DNA of 64,000 bases, from assembly GCF_019966545.1 (NCBI RefSeq), contig NZ_JAIMIC010000005.1, positions 407,813-471,812 on the forward strand. The letters are read 5' to 3'. Within the stretch, counting starts at the first letter, position 1. The number at the start of each line of letters is the position of its first letter. The translations under genes were made by a program, and so were the position numbers. Source of the DNA: Heliomarina baculiformis. Its GTDB lineage: Bacteria > Pseudomonadota > Alphaproteobacteria > Rhodobacterales > Rhodobacteraceae. This document shows, piece after piece, positions 44,385 through 53,592 of the stretch. The notes under the pieces were generated by a model. It saw only the letters and a list, made by a program, of their open reading frames with translations. It searched no databases and was not told the DNA's origin.

Positions 44385-45851
44385 CTACCCGTCACGCTCG
44401 CTTCCAGCCATTTCTTCAGCCGTTTCCGGTCCAGCATCGCCTGTTCGAAAATTCGGAGCGCCTTTGGGCCGACCTCGACCGGAAGAGCCTGCGGTGAGCT
44501 CGGCCGGGGACGTTTCGCCCATAACGCGGATATGCATATCGGTCTGCGGGAACGGGATCGAGATGCCCTTTCGATCAAAAGCTTCTTTCACCGAGCGTGT
44601 GAGGTCCCAGTATACCGTCCAATAATCTGCGGCCCGGGTCCACGGGCGTACCACGAAGTTTACGGAACTATCGGCGAGCTCGTTGACGCGGATGACCGGA
44701 GCAGGATCGGCAAGAACTAGGGAATGTGCCGATACCGTCTCTTCAAGTGTTTTCTGCGCTTCTTCAATCGAGTCGTCGTATCCAATACCAAAGACGAGAT
44801 CGACACGTCGCGTATCCGAGGCGGTGACATTCGTGATTACGTCCCCCCAGACCTTTGAATTCGGGATGACGATTACCTGATTGTCAGGGGTCACGATGGT
44901 CGTCGAAACGATCGAGACCGACTTCACGGTACCTCCGGTGCCCGCAACCGTGACATAGTCGCCTTCATCAAACGGGCGATTTATCATGATCATCAGGCCC
45001 GAAGCCAGATTGCCGAGCGTATCCTGCATCGCAAAGGCGATGATGAAGGATGCACCACCGATCATCGCAAATAGCGGCGTTATATCGACGCCGAGCGCCG
45101 AGAGAACCACCATCAAACCGATGGCAATTGTCAGCCAGTAGACCATCATTGCGAGGAACGCCTGTAGCAGTTTTGAAAGGTCTGGTACGCGACGAAACAA
45201 CCGATGCGCGTAGCCACGCACGATCCGGGCGGCGATAAAAAGTGCCAACAGCGATATCAGAATGACACCTACGCGCTTGGCCAGTTGAATGCCGCCATCT
45301 TCGGAACTGGTCCAGTTCAAAGCTTCTTGAGCAAGAGTGCGCCAATCAGCGCGCTGTTTCTCCTCAACAATGATCGCGCTGCGATAGGATCGCAGATCGG
45401 CAACCTCGGCCTCATCGCCGCCCTTTTTATCGAGCATATCGACAACTTCGGAATAATGATCGAATACGTCTCCGCGCTCTTCTGTTAGGGCAACCAATTC
45501 TTCACGGGTTGCACTGTCGTTTTCGTCTGTGGAATTTTCCAGTTCGACCTGTTTTTCGACAACCGCTTGCGTTCGTTCGCGTGCGATCTGCTGCCAAACG
45601 ATCGCGAGTTCGGATAGCTCTTCTTTTGTGAGTGGAATCAGGCGAATAGAAAACTCTTCAATATCCATTTCGGGATTATCGAGACCCGCTGGATAAGATG
45701 GGACGGCGTCCTCGGCCGGCGCTTCTTCTTCAGCCGTTGGCGTTTCGTCTGCCAAGCCGTCTGATGCCGTGCCCTGAGCGTAAAGAGAAGAGGACTGTAG
45801 CGAAAAACAGAGAGGGATCAGCAGTATAAAGATATGGATAATTCGGCTCAC
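44385..45851 (-). CDS. Mechanosensitive ion channel, MscS family
   Basis: A 488-residue channel protein with a signal peptide (cleaved near YA/QGTA), an acidic periplasmic region (residues 28-160) with helical repeats, then hydrophobic segments at about 175-200, 235-260 and the pore helix GGASFIIAFAMQDTLGNLAS. The MscS beta domain follows (FDEGDYVTVAGTGGTVKSVS and VIPNSKVWGDVITN). Longer than minimal MscS because of the periplasmic part, as in MscK/YbdG-type relatives. Opens under membrane tension to release osmolytes. The last 25 residues are charged and probably disordered. Confidence 0.93.
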   Translation of the reverse strand: MSRIIHIFILLIPLCFSLQSSSLYAQGTASDGLADETPTAEEEAPAEDAVPSYPAGLDNPEMDIEEFSIRLIPLTKEELSELAIVWQQIARERTQAVVEKQVELENSTDENDSATREELVALTEERGDVFDHYSEVVDMLDKKGGDEAEVADLRSYRSAIIVEEKQRADWRTLAQEALNWTSSEDGGIQLAKRVGVILISLLALFIAARIVRGYAHRLFRRVPDLSKLLQAFLAMMVYWLTIAIGLMVVLSALGVDITPLFAMIGGASFIIAFAMQDTLGNLASGLMIMINRPFDEGDYVTVAGTGGTVKSVSIVSTTIVTPDNQVIVIPNSKVWGDVITNVTASDTRRVDLVFGIGYDDSIEEAQKTLEETVSAHSLVLADPAPVIRVNELADSSVNFVVRPWTRAADYWTVYWDLTRSVKEAFDRKGISIPFPQTDMHIRVMGETSPAELTAGSSGRGRPKGAPNFRTGDAGPETAEEMAGSERDG

Positions 45852-46124
45852 GGAGGCCCCCTGAGACTGAAACGACTTGAAAACCTGAGATCATATCTCA
45901 CAACGATATCGAATAGGCGGATGGGTCGCAACACGCATAAGTTGTAAATATAAGGGCGTGGGTGCGGATTCAGTTGCCGTTTTCTGCCAGAAACGGCTGG
46001 CGCATGGTGCTCTGCGCCTCTACGCAATTACCCGCGTGAGGAAAGCCGGTGGATTTAGGATCTAATTGATAACCCTGGCGAGATCCTACGCGGTCGACAT
46101 CCATCCGCGACCTACGAACGCCAA

Positions 46125-47159
46125 TCAGGACGCCCAGTAATAGGCGAAGTAGCCCCTGTCATGGCAAAGGCCCAGTTGATCACGAAAACGCTTTTTTGCC
46201 TTTCGGACCAGTTCCTTTTCGGCGGCGATCCATACGTATCGATCTTGTGAAGCGGGCAGATCGGCATTCTTGAGATGATCCCAGAGTTCGCTGCCTTTTT
46301 CGCGCAGGATCCACGTGATTTCCATCGCATCCGGATGCGGTAGATCACAGATGTCCCGCGCGCTTTCGACCTCGAGCAGAACCTTGCCCTGGCGGTCAGG
46401 CGCGGAACAAGTGAGAATTCGACGTATGGCCGGAAGGGCTGTTTCGTCACCGGCGATCAGCATGTCCTGTCCCGGCGGGAAATCACCGCTGCCGGGCCCC
46501 ATAATACCAACGACTTCCCCGGGCCGGGCCGCTTGTGCCCAAGCTGTGGCCCTGCCCCCTTCGTGCTCGAACAGGTCAAAAGTGAACCGGTTTTCTACTT
46601 CGTCCAGACTGACGAAAGTGTAGACCGCACGGTGGAGCGCGTCTTTTCCCTTGGGCCAGACAGTTCTGCCATTCTCATCCAATCGGGGCCAGATCGCTGC
46701 ATTTCCCTCAGGCGGCAAGAGAAGCGAGAAATGCATCCCCCTGCCATCGGCAAGACGACGCGTGTCGTCACAGCTCATTTCAATCCGCAGAAAGTTCGGA
46801 GCGACACGCCAGATTTTTTCAACTGTTGCCGTCGTGAAACTTGGCGGAGCGCTGCCATGGGAGATATCACCCTCCCAGACGGACCCAGCGGCAATTCCGG
46901 GGGCGACGTGGTCAAGGATGTAGAGGACATATTCGCGGATATTGTGCAGGTTGATCCTATCCGCAGCATCGATACGCACCTGCAACACTTTCTGCGCGCG
47001 CTCAAAGGTGACCCTTGCATGAGGAAGTGTGACGACCAAGGAGCATTCAGTTTCCTGCACCCGAAGATCGACCTCTCGAACATGGTTCGCGATGTGAACC
47101 AATAGATCCCCAGCTATCTCGCCGCTGTACCTGGCTGTGGCCTTTGCTGGAAAGGTCAT
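46125..47159 (-). CDS. Siderophore-interacting protein (FAD-binding ferric-siderophore reductase) with N-terminal DUF2218
   Basis: A 344-residue cytoplasmic protein. Residues 1-90 are a DUF2218 domain (AKATARYSGEIAGDLLVHIA, LPHARVTFERAQKVLQVRID); residues about 107-230 are the FAD domain of SIP/ViuB proteins (RLADGRGMHFSLLLPPEGN, HRAVYTFVSLDE), and the remainder the NAD(P)H domain (MLIAGDETALPAIRRIL, YVWIAAEKELVRKAKK, RGYFAYYWAS). SIP enzymes reduce Fe(III) siderophores so iron is released in the cytoplasm. Its start overlaps the FepC-type gene by 4 bases, so it closes the import operon. Confidence 0.92.
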   Translation of the reverse strand: MTFPAKATARYSGEIAGDLLVHIANHVREVDLRVQETECSLVVTLPHARVTFERAQKVLQVRIDAADRINLHNIREYVLYILDHVAPGIAAGSVWEGDISHGSAPPSFTTATVEKIWRVAPNFLRIEMSCDDTRRLADGRGMHFSLLLPPEGNAAIWPRLDENGRTVWPKGKDALHRAVYTFVSLDEVENRFTFDLFEHEGGRATAWAQAARPGEVVGIMGPGSGDFPPGQDMLIAGDETALPAIRRILTCSAPDRQGKVLLEVESARDICDLPHPDAMEITWILREKGSELWDHLKNADLPASQDRYVWIAAEKELVRKAKKRFRDQLGLCHDRGYFAYYWAS

Positions 47160-47977
47160 TGTGCAATTCCCTTTTCGTCACAGATCATTCGGTGGCGCCC
47201 AAGCGGCAACATCATCGGTTTTCCGGAGGTCGGATCCATCATGACGACATTGCTCAGGCCGAAAACGTCTTCGACAAGGCTTTCGGTGAGAACCTTGTCG
47301 GGCGGCCCGGATGCGTGAATTTGTCCCTCTCGCATCGCGACCAGAAAATCCGAGTAGCGGGCCGCAAGGTTCAAATCGTGCAGGACCATCACGATGGTGG
47401 TCCCCCGGTTCCGGTTCAGATCGATCAGCAGGTCGAGGACTTCGATCTGGTGAGAGATATCGAGAAACGTCGTCGGTTCATCCAGCAAGAGAACATCCGT
47501 TTCCTGAGCCAGCGCCATCGCGATCCAGACGCGCTGGCGCTGACCGCCAGACAGTTCATCGACAGCCCGGTCGGCCAAATCGCTGCTGCCTGTCGCTTCC
47601 AATGCTTTTGCAACGGCGAGGTCATCCGACTTCTTCCAGCGGGAAAACATTCCCTGATGAGGGTGACGACCGTGGCTGACCAGATCGGCGACCGTGATAC
47701 CGTCTGGCGCAAGAGGCGATTGCGGAAGCAAGCCAAGCTTTCGCGCCAGTTCTTTTGTCTGGATTTGGTGGATAGAGCGGCCATCCAACTGCACGTTCCC
47801 ATGTTCCGGTTGCAGCAATCGGGCCAGACAGCGCAGCAGGGTGGACTTGCCGCAAGCGTTTGCACCGACGATCGCGGTGACTTGACCGGGCGGCACGCTT
47901 AAGTCGAGCCCCCTCAGAATGGCACGGTGATCGTACCCAGCTGTAAGTTGTTCAGCGACAAGGTTCGATCTGGTCAT
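47156..47977 (-). CDS. Iron-siderophore ABC transporter ATP-binding protein (FepC/FhuC type)
   Basis: A 273-residue ATPase. Walker A is GANACGKSTLLRC near residue 33, the signature is ELSGGQRQRVWIAMAL, Walker B is DVLLLDEPTTFLD and the switch histidine lies in MVLHDLN. The tryptophan in RVWIAMAL and the THLD/TFLD-like sequence are typical of siderophore and cobalamin ATPases. Overlaps both neighbours by 4 bases. Confidence 0.94.
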   Translation of the reverse strand: MTRSNLVAEQLTAGYDHRAILRGLDLSVPPGQVTAIVGANACGKSTLLRCLARLLQPEHGNVQLDGRSIHQIQTKELARKLGLLPQSPLAPDGITVADLVSHGRHPHQGMFSRWKKSDDLAVAKALEATGSSDLADRAVDELSGGQRQRVWIAMALAQETDVLLLDEPTTFLDISHQIEVLDLLIDLNRNRGTTIVMVLHDLNLAARYSDFLVAMREGQIHASGPPDKVLTESLVEDVFGLSNVVMMDPTSGKPMMLPLGRHRMICDEKGIAQ

Positions 47978-49020
47978 TTCCCCTCTCCGGATTTGTTGGA
48001 TCGGGCGATCAAGTAGATAAGGTAAGGCGCGCCCAATGCGCCGGTCACGATCCCGACCGGATAACGTCCGGGGAGCAAATGCTGGCCGACATAGTCTCCA
48101 ATCAACACAAGCAATGCGCCGATCAGAGCGGCCGCAATGAACGGCGACTTGCCGGAACCGATGATCCGGAGAGCAATCGGCCCGGAAAGGAATGCAACGA
48201 ATGCGATTGGACCCGATGCTGCCGTCGCGACAGCAATAAGGCCGACGGCGGAAAGAATTACAATCGCCCTATCCCGTGCGACGGGCACGCCAAGTGCGAT
48301 AGCGCTGTCGTCGCCCAAGCGCATGGCTTCGATAGCACGTTGCCGTGTCAACAACAGGCTGCCGAACACGATCAGTGATGCAAGCACCGGGAAAGCCTGA
48401 CCCAATGTCGCGCCATTCACGCTGCCGGTCAGCCAGCGCAACGCGTCCTGTAACGACCAACTTGGTGCGCGGGACAGAACATAGGCGATAAAGCTTTCAA
48501 GCATGGCCGACAGTCCGATCCCGACGAGGATCAGTCTTGTGCCCGTGACGCCGTCACGCCAGGCCAACAGATAGATCAACAGGGCGACACCGAACCCTGC
48601 AAGAACGGCGACGACCGAAACAGCCAAACCGCTCCAGCCGAGCATGACGATGGCGAAAACCGCCGCAGCGCTTGCCCCTGTGCTGATGCCGATGATATCC
48701 GGGCTGGCCAAGGGGTTGCGTAGCATGGCCTGGAATACCACCCCGCCAAGGCCAAAGCTCATCCCCGCCATGATTGACACGATCGCACGCGGCAACCGCA
48801 GGGTGCCAACTGTGAAACTTGCTCCGGGCACGTCGCTTCCCGCCAAAACGCGCAGCACATCAATCGGCGGCGTCAGCGACTGCCCTAGGCAGAGTGTCAC
48901 GGCGAACCCAGCCAACACGGCGCCACAGATGGTTGTAACGACCCGACTGCGTGACCTGGCGCGTTGCTGACGCATCTGCGCGAGTTGATCCGCAAGTGTG
49001 GTCTGAGATGCCGTGCTCAT
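47974..49020 (-). CDS. Iron-siderophore ABC transporter permease (FecCD family, second subunit)
   Basis: A 348-residue FecCD-type permease with about ten hydrophobic segments. The family motifs NPLASPDIIGISTGASAAAV and the GPIAFVAFLSGPIALRIIG loop, which contacts the ATPase, are present. A soluble N-terminal tail of about 25 residues (QLAQMRQQRARSRSR) precedes helix 1. Pairs with the next permease to form the channel. Coupled by ATGA overlaps. Confidence 0.93.
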   Translation of the reverse strand: MSTASQTTLADQLAQMRQQRARSRSRVVTTICGAVLAGFAVTLCLGQSLTPPIDVLRVLAGSDVPGASFTVGTLRLPRAIVSIMAGMSFGLGGVVFQAMLRNPLASPDIIGISTGASAAAVFAIVMLGWSGLAVSVVAVLAGFGVALLIYLLAWRDGVTGTRLILVGIGLSAMLESFIAYVLSRAPSWSLQDALRWLTGSVNGATLGQAFPVLASLIVFGSLLLTRQRAIEAMRLGDDSAIALGVPVARDRAIVILSAVGLIAVATAASGPIAFVAFLSGPIALRIIGSGKSPFIAAALIGALLVLIGDYVGQHLLPGRYPVGIVTGALGAPYLIYLIARSNKSGEGK

Positions 49021-50048
49021 AGCTCTTTCACCCGGCGCTGGCGGACAATCCAGATAAATACCGGAGCCCCGATGAATGCCGTCACAATCCCCACGTCCAA
49101 TTCAGACGGACGGGCAATGATCCTGCCTACGACATCGGCGCAGATCAGTAGAATTGCGCCAGTCAGCGCAGAAAACGGCAATAGCCAGCGGTGATCTACT
49201 CCGACGAGCACGCGACAGACATGCGGCACGACGAGGCCGACAAACCCTATCGGGCCACAGATAGCAGTGGTCGCGCCGCAAAGCAGTATTGCGCCAAGTG
49301 CGGCTGCTGCGCGCGCCCATGCGATCCGCGCGCCCAAGCCTGCCGCAGCTTCATCTCCGAGGGCAAGAAGATTGAGGCTTCGCGCTGACAGCAGACTGAG
49401 AGTAACACCAGCAATCAGGAATGGGAGACATGGCAAGATAGCCTCGAAAGTGGCACCGCCCACACCGCCGACCTGCCACATGCGAATTCCGCCGGCGATA
49501 TCGTTTCTTGGAAGGATAATTGCAATTGTAAATGAGACGGCAGCGATGCTTGTCGCGGCGCCTGCCAAAGCCATTTTTAATGGTGTGGCGCCGCCACGCC
49601 CCATCGATCCGATAGTATAGACGAAGCATGCCGCGACACCGGCCCCAGATATTGCCGTCCATATATAGGCATCAAGCGTATCCATACCGAACCACGCGAT
49701 GCCGATGGCGACTGCCATTGCCGCCCCTGCATTCACCCCGAGGATGCCGGGGTCGGCAAGCGGATTTCGGGTGATACCCTGCATGACGGCACCGGCAAGC
49801 CCGAGCGCAGCTCCGGCCAGAACCGCCAGTACAGTGCGCGGAACGCGGACGGCCACAACGGCTTGCGCCATCGTTTCTGTATTCCCCGTCGCACCTGCCC
49901 AGATGTCCGCCCAAACGACGTCGCGTGTTCCCAAGCTCACTGACAATCCACTCGCGCATAGGAGCGCAAACAGGACGACGACCAGCCATTGACGTCTGGA
50001 ATGCCGCAACGTGCGGACAACAAATTCTGGCGACGAACTAGCGGTCAT
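49017..50048 (-). CDS. Iron-siderophore ABC transporter permease (FecCD family, first subunit)
   Basis: A 343-residue FecCD-type permease. Conserved pieces are RVPRTVLAVLAGAALGLAGA, NPLADPGILGVNAGAAMAVA and the ATPase-contact loop CGPIGFVGLVVPHVCRVLVG. Topology and length fit the family. It lies directly after the binding-protein gene with a 4-base overlap. Confidence 0.94.
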   Translation of the reverse strand: MTASSSPEFVVRTLRHSRRQWLVVVLFALLCASGLSVSLGTRDVVWADIWAGATGNTETMAQAVVAVRVPRTVLAVLAGAALGLAGAVMQGITRNPLADPGILGVNAGAAMAVAIGIAWFGMDTLDAYIWTAISGAGVAACFVYTIGSMGRGGATPLKMALAGAATSIAAVSFTIAIILPRNDIAGGIRMWQVGGVGGATFEAILPCLPFLIAGVTLSLLSARSLNLLALGDEAAAGLGARIAWARAAAALGAILLCGATTAICGPIGFVGLVVPHVCRVLVGVDHRWLLPFSALTGAILLICADVVGRIIARPSELDVGIVTAFIGAPVFIWIVRQRRVKEL

Positions 50049-51034
50049 TCCACTTTGCGCGCCGCCTCGGCCAGCAGGGAGACGTATTCTTCAAGAACCC
50101 AAGGCAGGGACAAGGGCGTGGGATTTGCAGCCGTTCCGACCGGATCGTTACCCAAGAGGACAATCGCGCCATCATCAATGGCCTTCATTCGCGATGTCAG
50201 GGGATTTGCCTTGACCGTGTCGATAAGAGCCTCGCCACCGTAGGTGATGAAGATATCGACATCAGACAGGTCATCGATCTTCTCGGCGCTCAACTCTCCA
50301 GAGTATTTTCCGGGTTCCGCTGCATCGATCACGCTTTTCGGAGATTTCAGGCCAAGGTCGTTAAGGAATTGAACCCGTGTGTCATAGGCAGAGTAAAATC
50401 GGATGACACTGAGATCACGGACATCAAGATGAGTGATGAACATCGCGCTTTTGCCCAAGATTTCAGGATATCCAGAAATCACTTGTGTGATTTGTTTGTC
50501 GATCTCATCAATCAGATCCTCGCCTTCTTCGGACATTCCAAGCCCTGCCGCATTCAGACGGATCATCTCGCGCCAGTCCGTGGCCCACGGACCTTTCCGA
50601 TATGCAATGACCGGGGCGATCATGCTCAAAGTGTCGTATTCCGACCGGGACAGTCCGGAGTATGCAGCCAGAATAATATCGGGGCGACTGGCCGCGACGG
50701 CCTCGAAATCTATGCCGTCGCCTTCGTCAAAAAGAACCGGAGTATCCGCGCCTAATTCACTCAGCTTTTCGGATACCCAAGGCAAAACGCCATCCCCGTC
50801 TGCATCTCCGAAATTCGCCCGTGCAAAGCCGACAGGCACGATGCCCAAAGCAAGCGGCACTTCCTGGTTGGCCCAGGCCACTGTCGCGACGCGTTCCGGC
50901 TTCGACACGATCACTGTCGTACCAAAGGCATGATCAACCGACACCGGGAACTCTTGGGCGAAAGTGCTTGTGGAAATCCCGGCTGCAGAGGCGAGAGAGA
51001 CAAGGACGGCACCAGCTTTCAACAGGTTTTTCAT
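50045..51034 (-). CDS. Iron-siderophore ABC transporter substrate-binding protein (FepB/FhuD type)
   Basis: A 329-residue periplasmic binding protein of the helical-backbone class III fold. A signal peptide ends near STFA/QEFP (residue 27). Landmarks are SKPERVATVAWANQEVPLAL, the DGIDFEAVAASRPDIILAAY segment and the late DLSDVDIFITYGGEALIDTV. It receives ferric siderophore from the outer-membrane receptor encoded divergently. First gene of the five-gene iron operon on this strand. Confidence 0.92.
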   Translation of the reverse strand: MKNLLKAGAVLVSLASAAGISTSTFAQEFPVSVDHAFGTTVIVSKPERVATVAWANQEVPLALGIVPVGFARANFGDADGDGVLPWVSEKLSELGADTPVLFDEGDGIDFEAVAASRPDIILAAYSGLSRSEYDTLSMIAPVIAYRKGPWATDWREMIRLNAAGLGMSEEGEDLIDEIDKQITQVISGYPEILGKSAMFITHLDVRDLSVIRFYSAYDTRVQFLNDLGLKSPKSVIDAAEPGKYSGELSAEKIDDLSDVDIFITYGGEALIDTVKANPLTSRMKAIDDGAIVLLGNDPVGTAANPTPLSLPWVLEEYVSLLAEAARKVE

Positions 51035-51097
51035 GGGCGGTTCGACGCCTCCGCATTCGATTCGATATAGGCAAGTATTTTTGTCGGCTTTTCACTA

Positions 51098-51113
51098 TGA
51101 CGGAGTTCCGTCA
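51098..51113. promoter_or_regulatory. Perfect inverted repeat in iron divergent promoter
   Basis: TGACGGA-GT-TCCGTCA, two perfect 7-base arms around 2 bases, 64 bases upstream of the binding-protein start. A candidate operator for one of the iron or AraC regulators; not assigned. Confidence 0.45.
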
Positions 51114-51172
51114 AGGCAAACGCCTTGTAAGGGGGCCCATTATTGGATGAAAAATGTCATGTTTCCAAAGTT

Positions 51173-51200
51173 TCTGACAAAAACAGTCAGATTGTACAAT
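51173..51200. promoter_or_regulatory. Candidate iron-responsive operator (TGA-N9-TCA) and adjoining palindrome
   Basis: TCTGACAAAAACAGTCAGA (51173-51191) is an inverted repeat that fits the TGA-N9-TCA pattern described for iron-responsive RirA-type operators in alphaproteobacteria. ATTGTACAAT (51191-51200), a perfect 10-base palindrome, follows at once. Both lie midway between the divergent import operon and the receptor gene. No classical Fur box was seen. Pattern match only. The rest of the 51035-51386 gap shows nothing else recognisable. Confidence 0.5.
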
Positions 51201-51386
51201 ACACTTCTGTTTCCTGATGCCTTATGAGCGTCTCCGGTGGGAAACGACTAAATCAAAGGTGATGAGGAAGTTTTCATGCCACCGCAGTCAGTGATCCAAC
51301 CGCTCGGATCATGGCGAACAGCAAGCTGCCGCTTTGGCCGGACAGCAAGCCAACATCAAAGATAACTCAAACCGTGGAACCGCATC

Positions 51387-53513
51387 ATGGGGTCACCGAC
51401 CAAAACTTTCCGTCCTTCACTGTCGCGACCTGCGCGGCGATCGGCTTTCCTGCTTCTGGGTTGCACAGCACTTGTCACCCTGCCGCTTAGCGCTTTCGCC
51501 CAGGATGATCTGAACCCCAACGGTGCCTACCGGTTGTCTCCGATCATCGTGGACATGGGCGCTGAAGCCGATGACGATGCTGAATCGATCGTGGCCTCAG
51601 AACTCTGGACAGGGGGCAAGGTTGCCACGAGCGTCCTTGATACGCCGGCCTCGGTGTCGGTCATCACCCAAAAGGAAATCAGCCAGCGCAATGCGGACAA
51701 GGTCGAAGATGTTCTGGAATACACGCCGGGCGTGGTAACTGACTATTATGGGACAGATGACCGCAACGACTATTACCTCGTACGCGGCTTTCAAGCGTCG
51801 ACCTACCGTGACGGGCTGACACTTGGCAGCATGCGCGGCGTCCGCGAGGAACCCTATGCTTTTGAACGGCTTGAAGTGATCAAAGGTGGCAACTCTACCC
51901 TTTTTGGTACATCCGACCCGGGCGGCACAATCAACTTCGTCACCAAATCGCCCAAGTTCTACCGGTTTGGTGAAGTCTACACGAGTTACGGCACGAACAA
52001 TCACGCGGAAATCGGGTTTGATTTCGGAGATGTTCTGAACGAGGAAGAAACGCTTGCCTACCGCGTGGTCGGCAAAGTCCAGAATGCGGACTTGGAATAC
52101 GCGACATCGAAGGACGATGAGCAGTTCTTTCTTGGTGCGATCACCTGGGCACCGACAAATTATACCAAGCTGACATTCACGGTAGATTACCTTAAACGCG
52201 AGGGTACGCCAAACAGCGGCGGCTACCCGCTGGACAAGCTTTATGACCGGAGCCTTTTCTTCGGTGAGCCCGATTTCAATTATCATGATGTTGACCGGCT
52301 GACGATTTCAACCGCCTTCCAGCACGAATTCGAAAACGGGCTGAGCCTGCGGGCCAATCTTCGTTACAGCGATCTGGAAGACGATTTTGGTTATGTGTAC
52401 CTGTCAGATAATGCCGCGCGGGTCGGATCATTGGTCGATCGCTACTATTTTGGGACCGACAGCACCTCTGAAGAGCTCATCGGGAACGTCATTCTCCAGT
52501 ACGATACGAGCTTTGGCAGCATCGACAGCAGCACACTTGCTGGGCTTGAATACCGGGACGCTTCAAACACAAGTTCGGCGTTTTATGGGCTCTACACGCA
52601 GATCGATCTGAACAATCCCGTCTACACTGGTGCCCCGACCGGGTATGCCCCCTATAGTGTCCAGGCCAACGATTTCACGACTAAATCGGTCTTTATACAG
52701 CAGAACCTGTCCTTCTCGGACACTGTTATTGCAACCTTCGGTGCGCGTCATGACTGGCTTGACATCACCAACACGGACAATCTTGCGGCAGCTACCTCGC
52801 AGGCTGATTTTTCCGAGTCCTCATATCGGGGCGCCTTGACCTACAAGATCAACAATCAGGTTTCGGCCTACCTCAGCTACGTGGAATCCGTCGCTCCGCC
52901 ATCGATTGGAACTCAGCCGGAACGTGGCGAGCAATACGAAATCGGCGTCAAATATCAGCCCGAGAACATAAACGCGCTCTTCACGGCCTCTGTTTACGAT
53001 CTGACCAAGAACAACGTCGTTGTTCCCGTCGTTCTTCCCAGCGGCGTTATTGAACGGCAGACCATCGGAGAATCCCGCGTACGGGGCTTTGAACTCGAAG
53101 GCAAAGCCGAAATCTCGGCAGATCTGAGCCTGATCGGTGGCTACAGCTACCAGAAATCCGAATTCGTGCGTGGCGATGTTCGGGGGGTAAACGTTGACGG
53201 AAACGAATTCTCGGCTGTTCCCAACCACCTAGCGTCACTCTGGCTGAATTATGATCTGCCCGGAAATGACATGAGCGTTGGTTTAGGCGCACGATACGTC
53301 GGATCCTACTACTACAATGTTTACAACAATAACGGCGAGAGCCCGTCGCAGACCTACATCGACGCATCGTTTTCCTATGCCTTCACGCCGAATACAGAGC
53401 TGACAGTGAATGTTAGTAACCTGCTCGACAAGCAGTATGTCGTGGGCCGGGGGACTGCGGACTATTACAATAACGGCAGAACCATCACTGCCGCGCTGCG
53501 ACATACATGGTAA
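51387..53513 (+). CDS. TonB-dependent siderophore receptor
   Basis: A 708-residue outer-membrane receptor. Residues 1-39 are a long signal peptide (AFLLLGCTALVTLPLSAFA/QDD). The plug domain spans about 60-165 (VSVITQKEISQRNADKVEDV, EYTPGVVTDYYG, RLEVIKGGNSTLFGTSDPGG) and the barrel ends in the terminal aromatic of ALRHTW. The plug style with EYTPGV and GTSDPGGTINFVTK is that of FhuA/FoxA/FiuA-like receptors, suggesting a hydroxamate siderophore, by resemblance only. Divergent from its own ABC importer, and followed by a terminator and an AraC regulator on the other strand. Confidence 0.94.
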   Translation: MGSPTKTFRPSLSRPARRSAFLLLGCTALVTLPLSAFAQDDLNPNGAYRLSPIIVDMGAEADDDAESIVASELWTGGKVATSVLDTPASVSVITQKEISQRNADKVEDVLEYTPGVVTDYYGTDDRNDYYLVRGFQASTYRDGLTLGSMRGVREEPYAFERLEVIKGGNSTLFGTSDPGGTINFVTKSPKFYRFGEVYTSYGTNNHAEIGFDFGDVLNEEETLAYRVVGKVQNADLEYATSKDDEQFFLGAITWAPTNYTKLTFTVDYLKREGTPNSGGYPLDKLYDRSLFFGEPDFNYHDVDRLTISTAFQHEFENGLSLRANLRYSDLEDDFGYVYLSDNAARVGSLVDRYYFGTDSTSEELIGNVILQYDTSFGSIDSSTLAGLEYRDASNTSSAFYGLYTQIDLNNPVYTGAPTGYAPYSVQANDFTTKSVFIQQNLSFSDTVIATFGARHDWLDITNTDNLAAATSQADFSESSYRGALTYKINNQVSAYLSYVESVAPPSIGTQPERGEQYEIGVKYQPENINALFTASVYDLTKNNVVVPVVLPSGVIERQTIGESRVRGFELEGKAEISADLSLIGGYSYQKSEFVRGDVRGVNVDGNEFSAVPNHLASLWLNYDLPGNDMSVGLGARYVGSYYYNVYNNNGESPSQTYIDASFSYAFTPNTELTVNVSNLLDKQYVVGRGTADYYNNGRTITAALRHTW

Positions 53514-53524
53514 CGCCAACTTGT

Positions 53525-53564
53525 CCCCATCCGTCTTTCATCGGGCGGATGGGGAGGTTTTACT
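53525..53564 (+). terminator. Rho-independent terminator after the receptor gene
   Basis: CCCCATCCG (53525-53533) pairs with CGGATGGGG (53546-53554), extended by two more pairs inside, and is followed by AGGTTTTACTTT. It lies 12 bases after the receptor stop and also separates it from the convergent AraC gene. Confidence 0.75.
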
Positions 53565-53592
53565 TTGCGTGGAAGGTAAATTTAGGACGGCT

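Noticed and set aside
51035..51386. Classical Fur box in the iron divergent promoter
   Set aside because: I found no GATAATGATAATC-like 19-mer; the inverted repeats present fit other patterns better.
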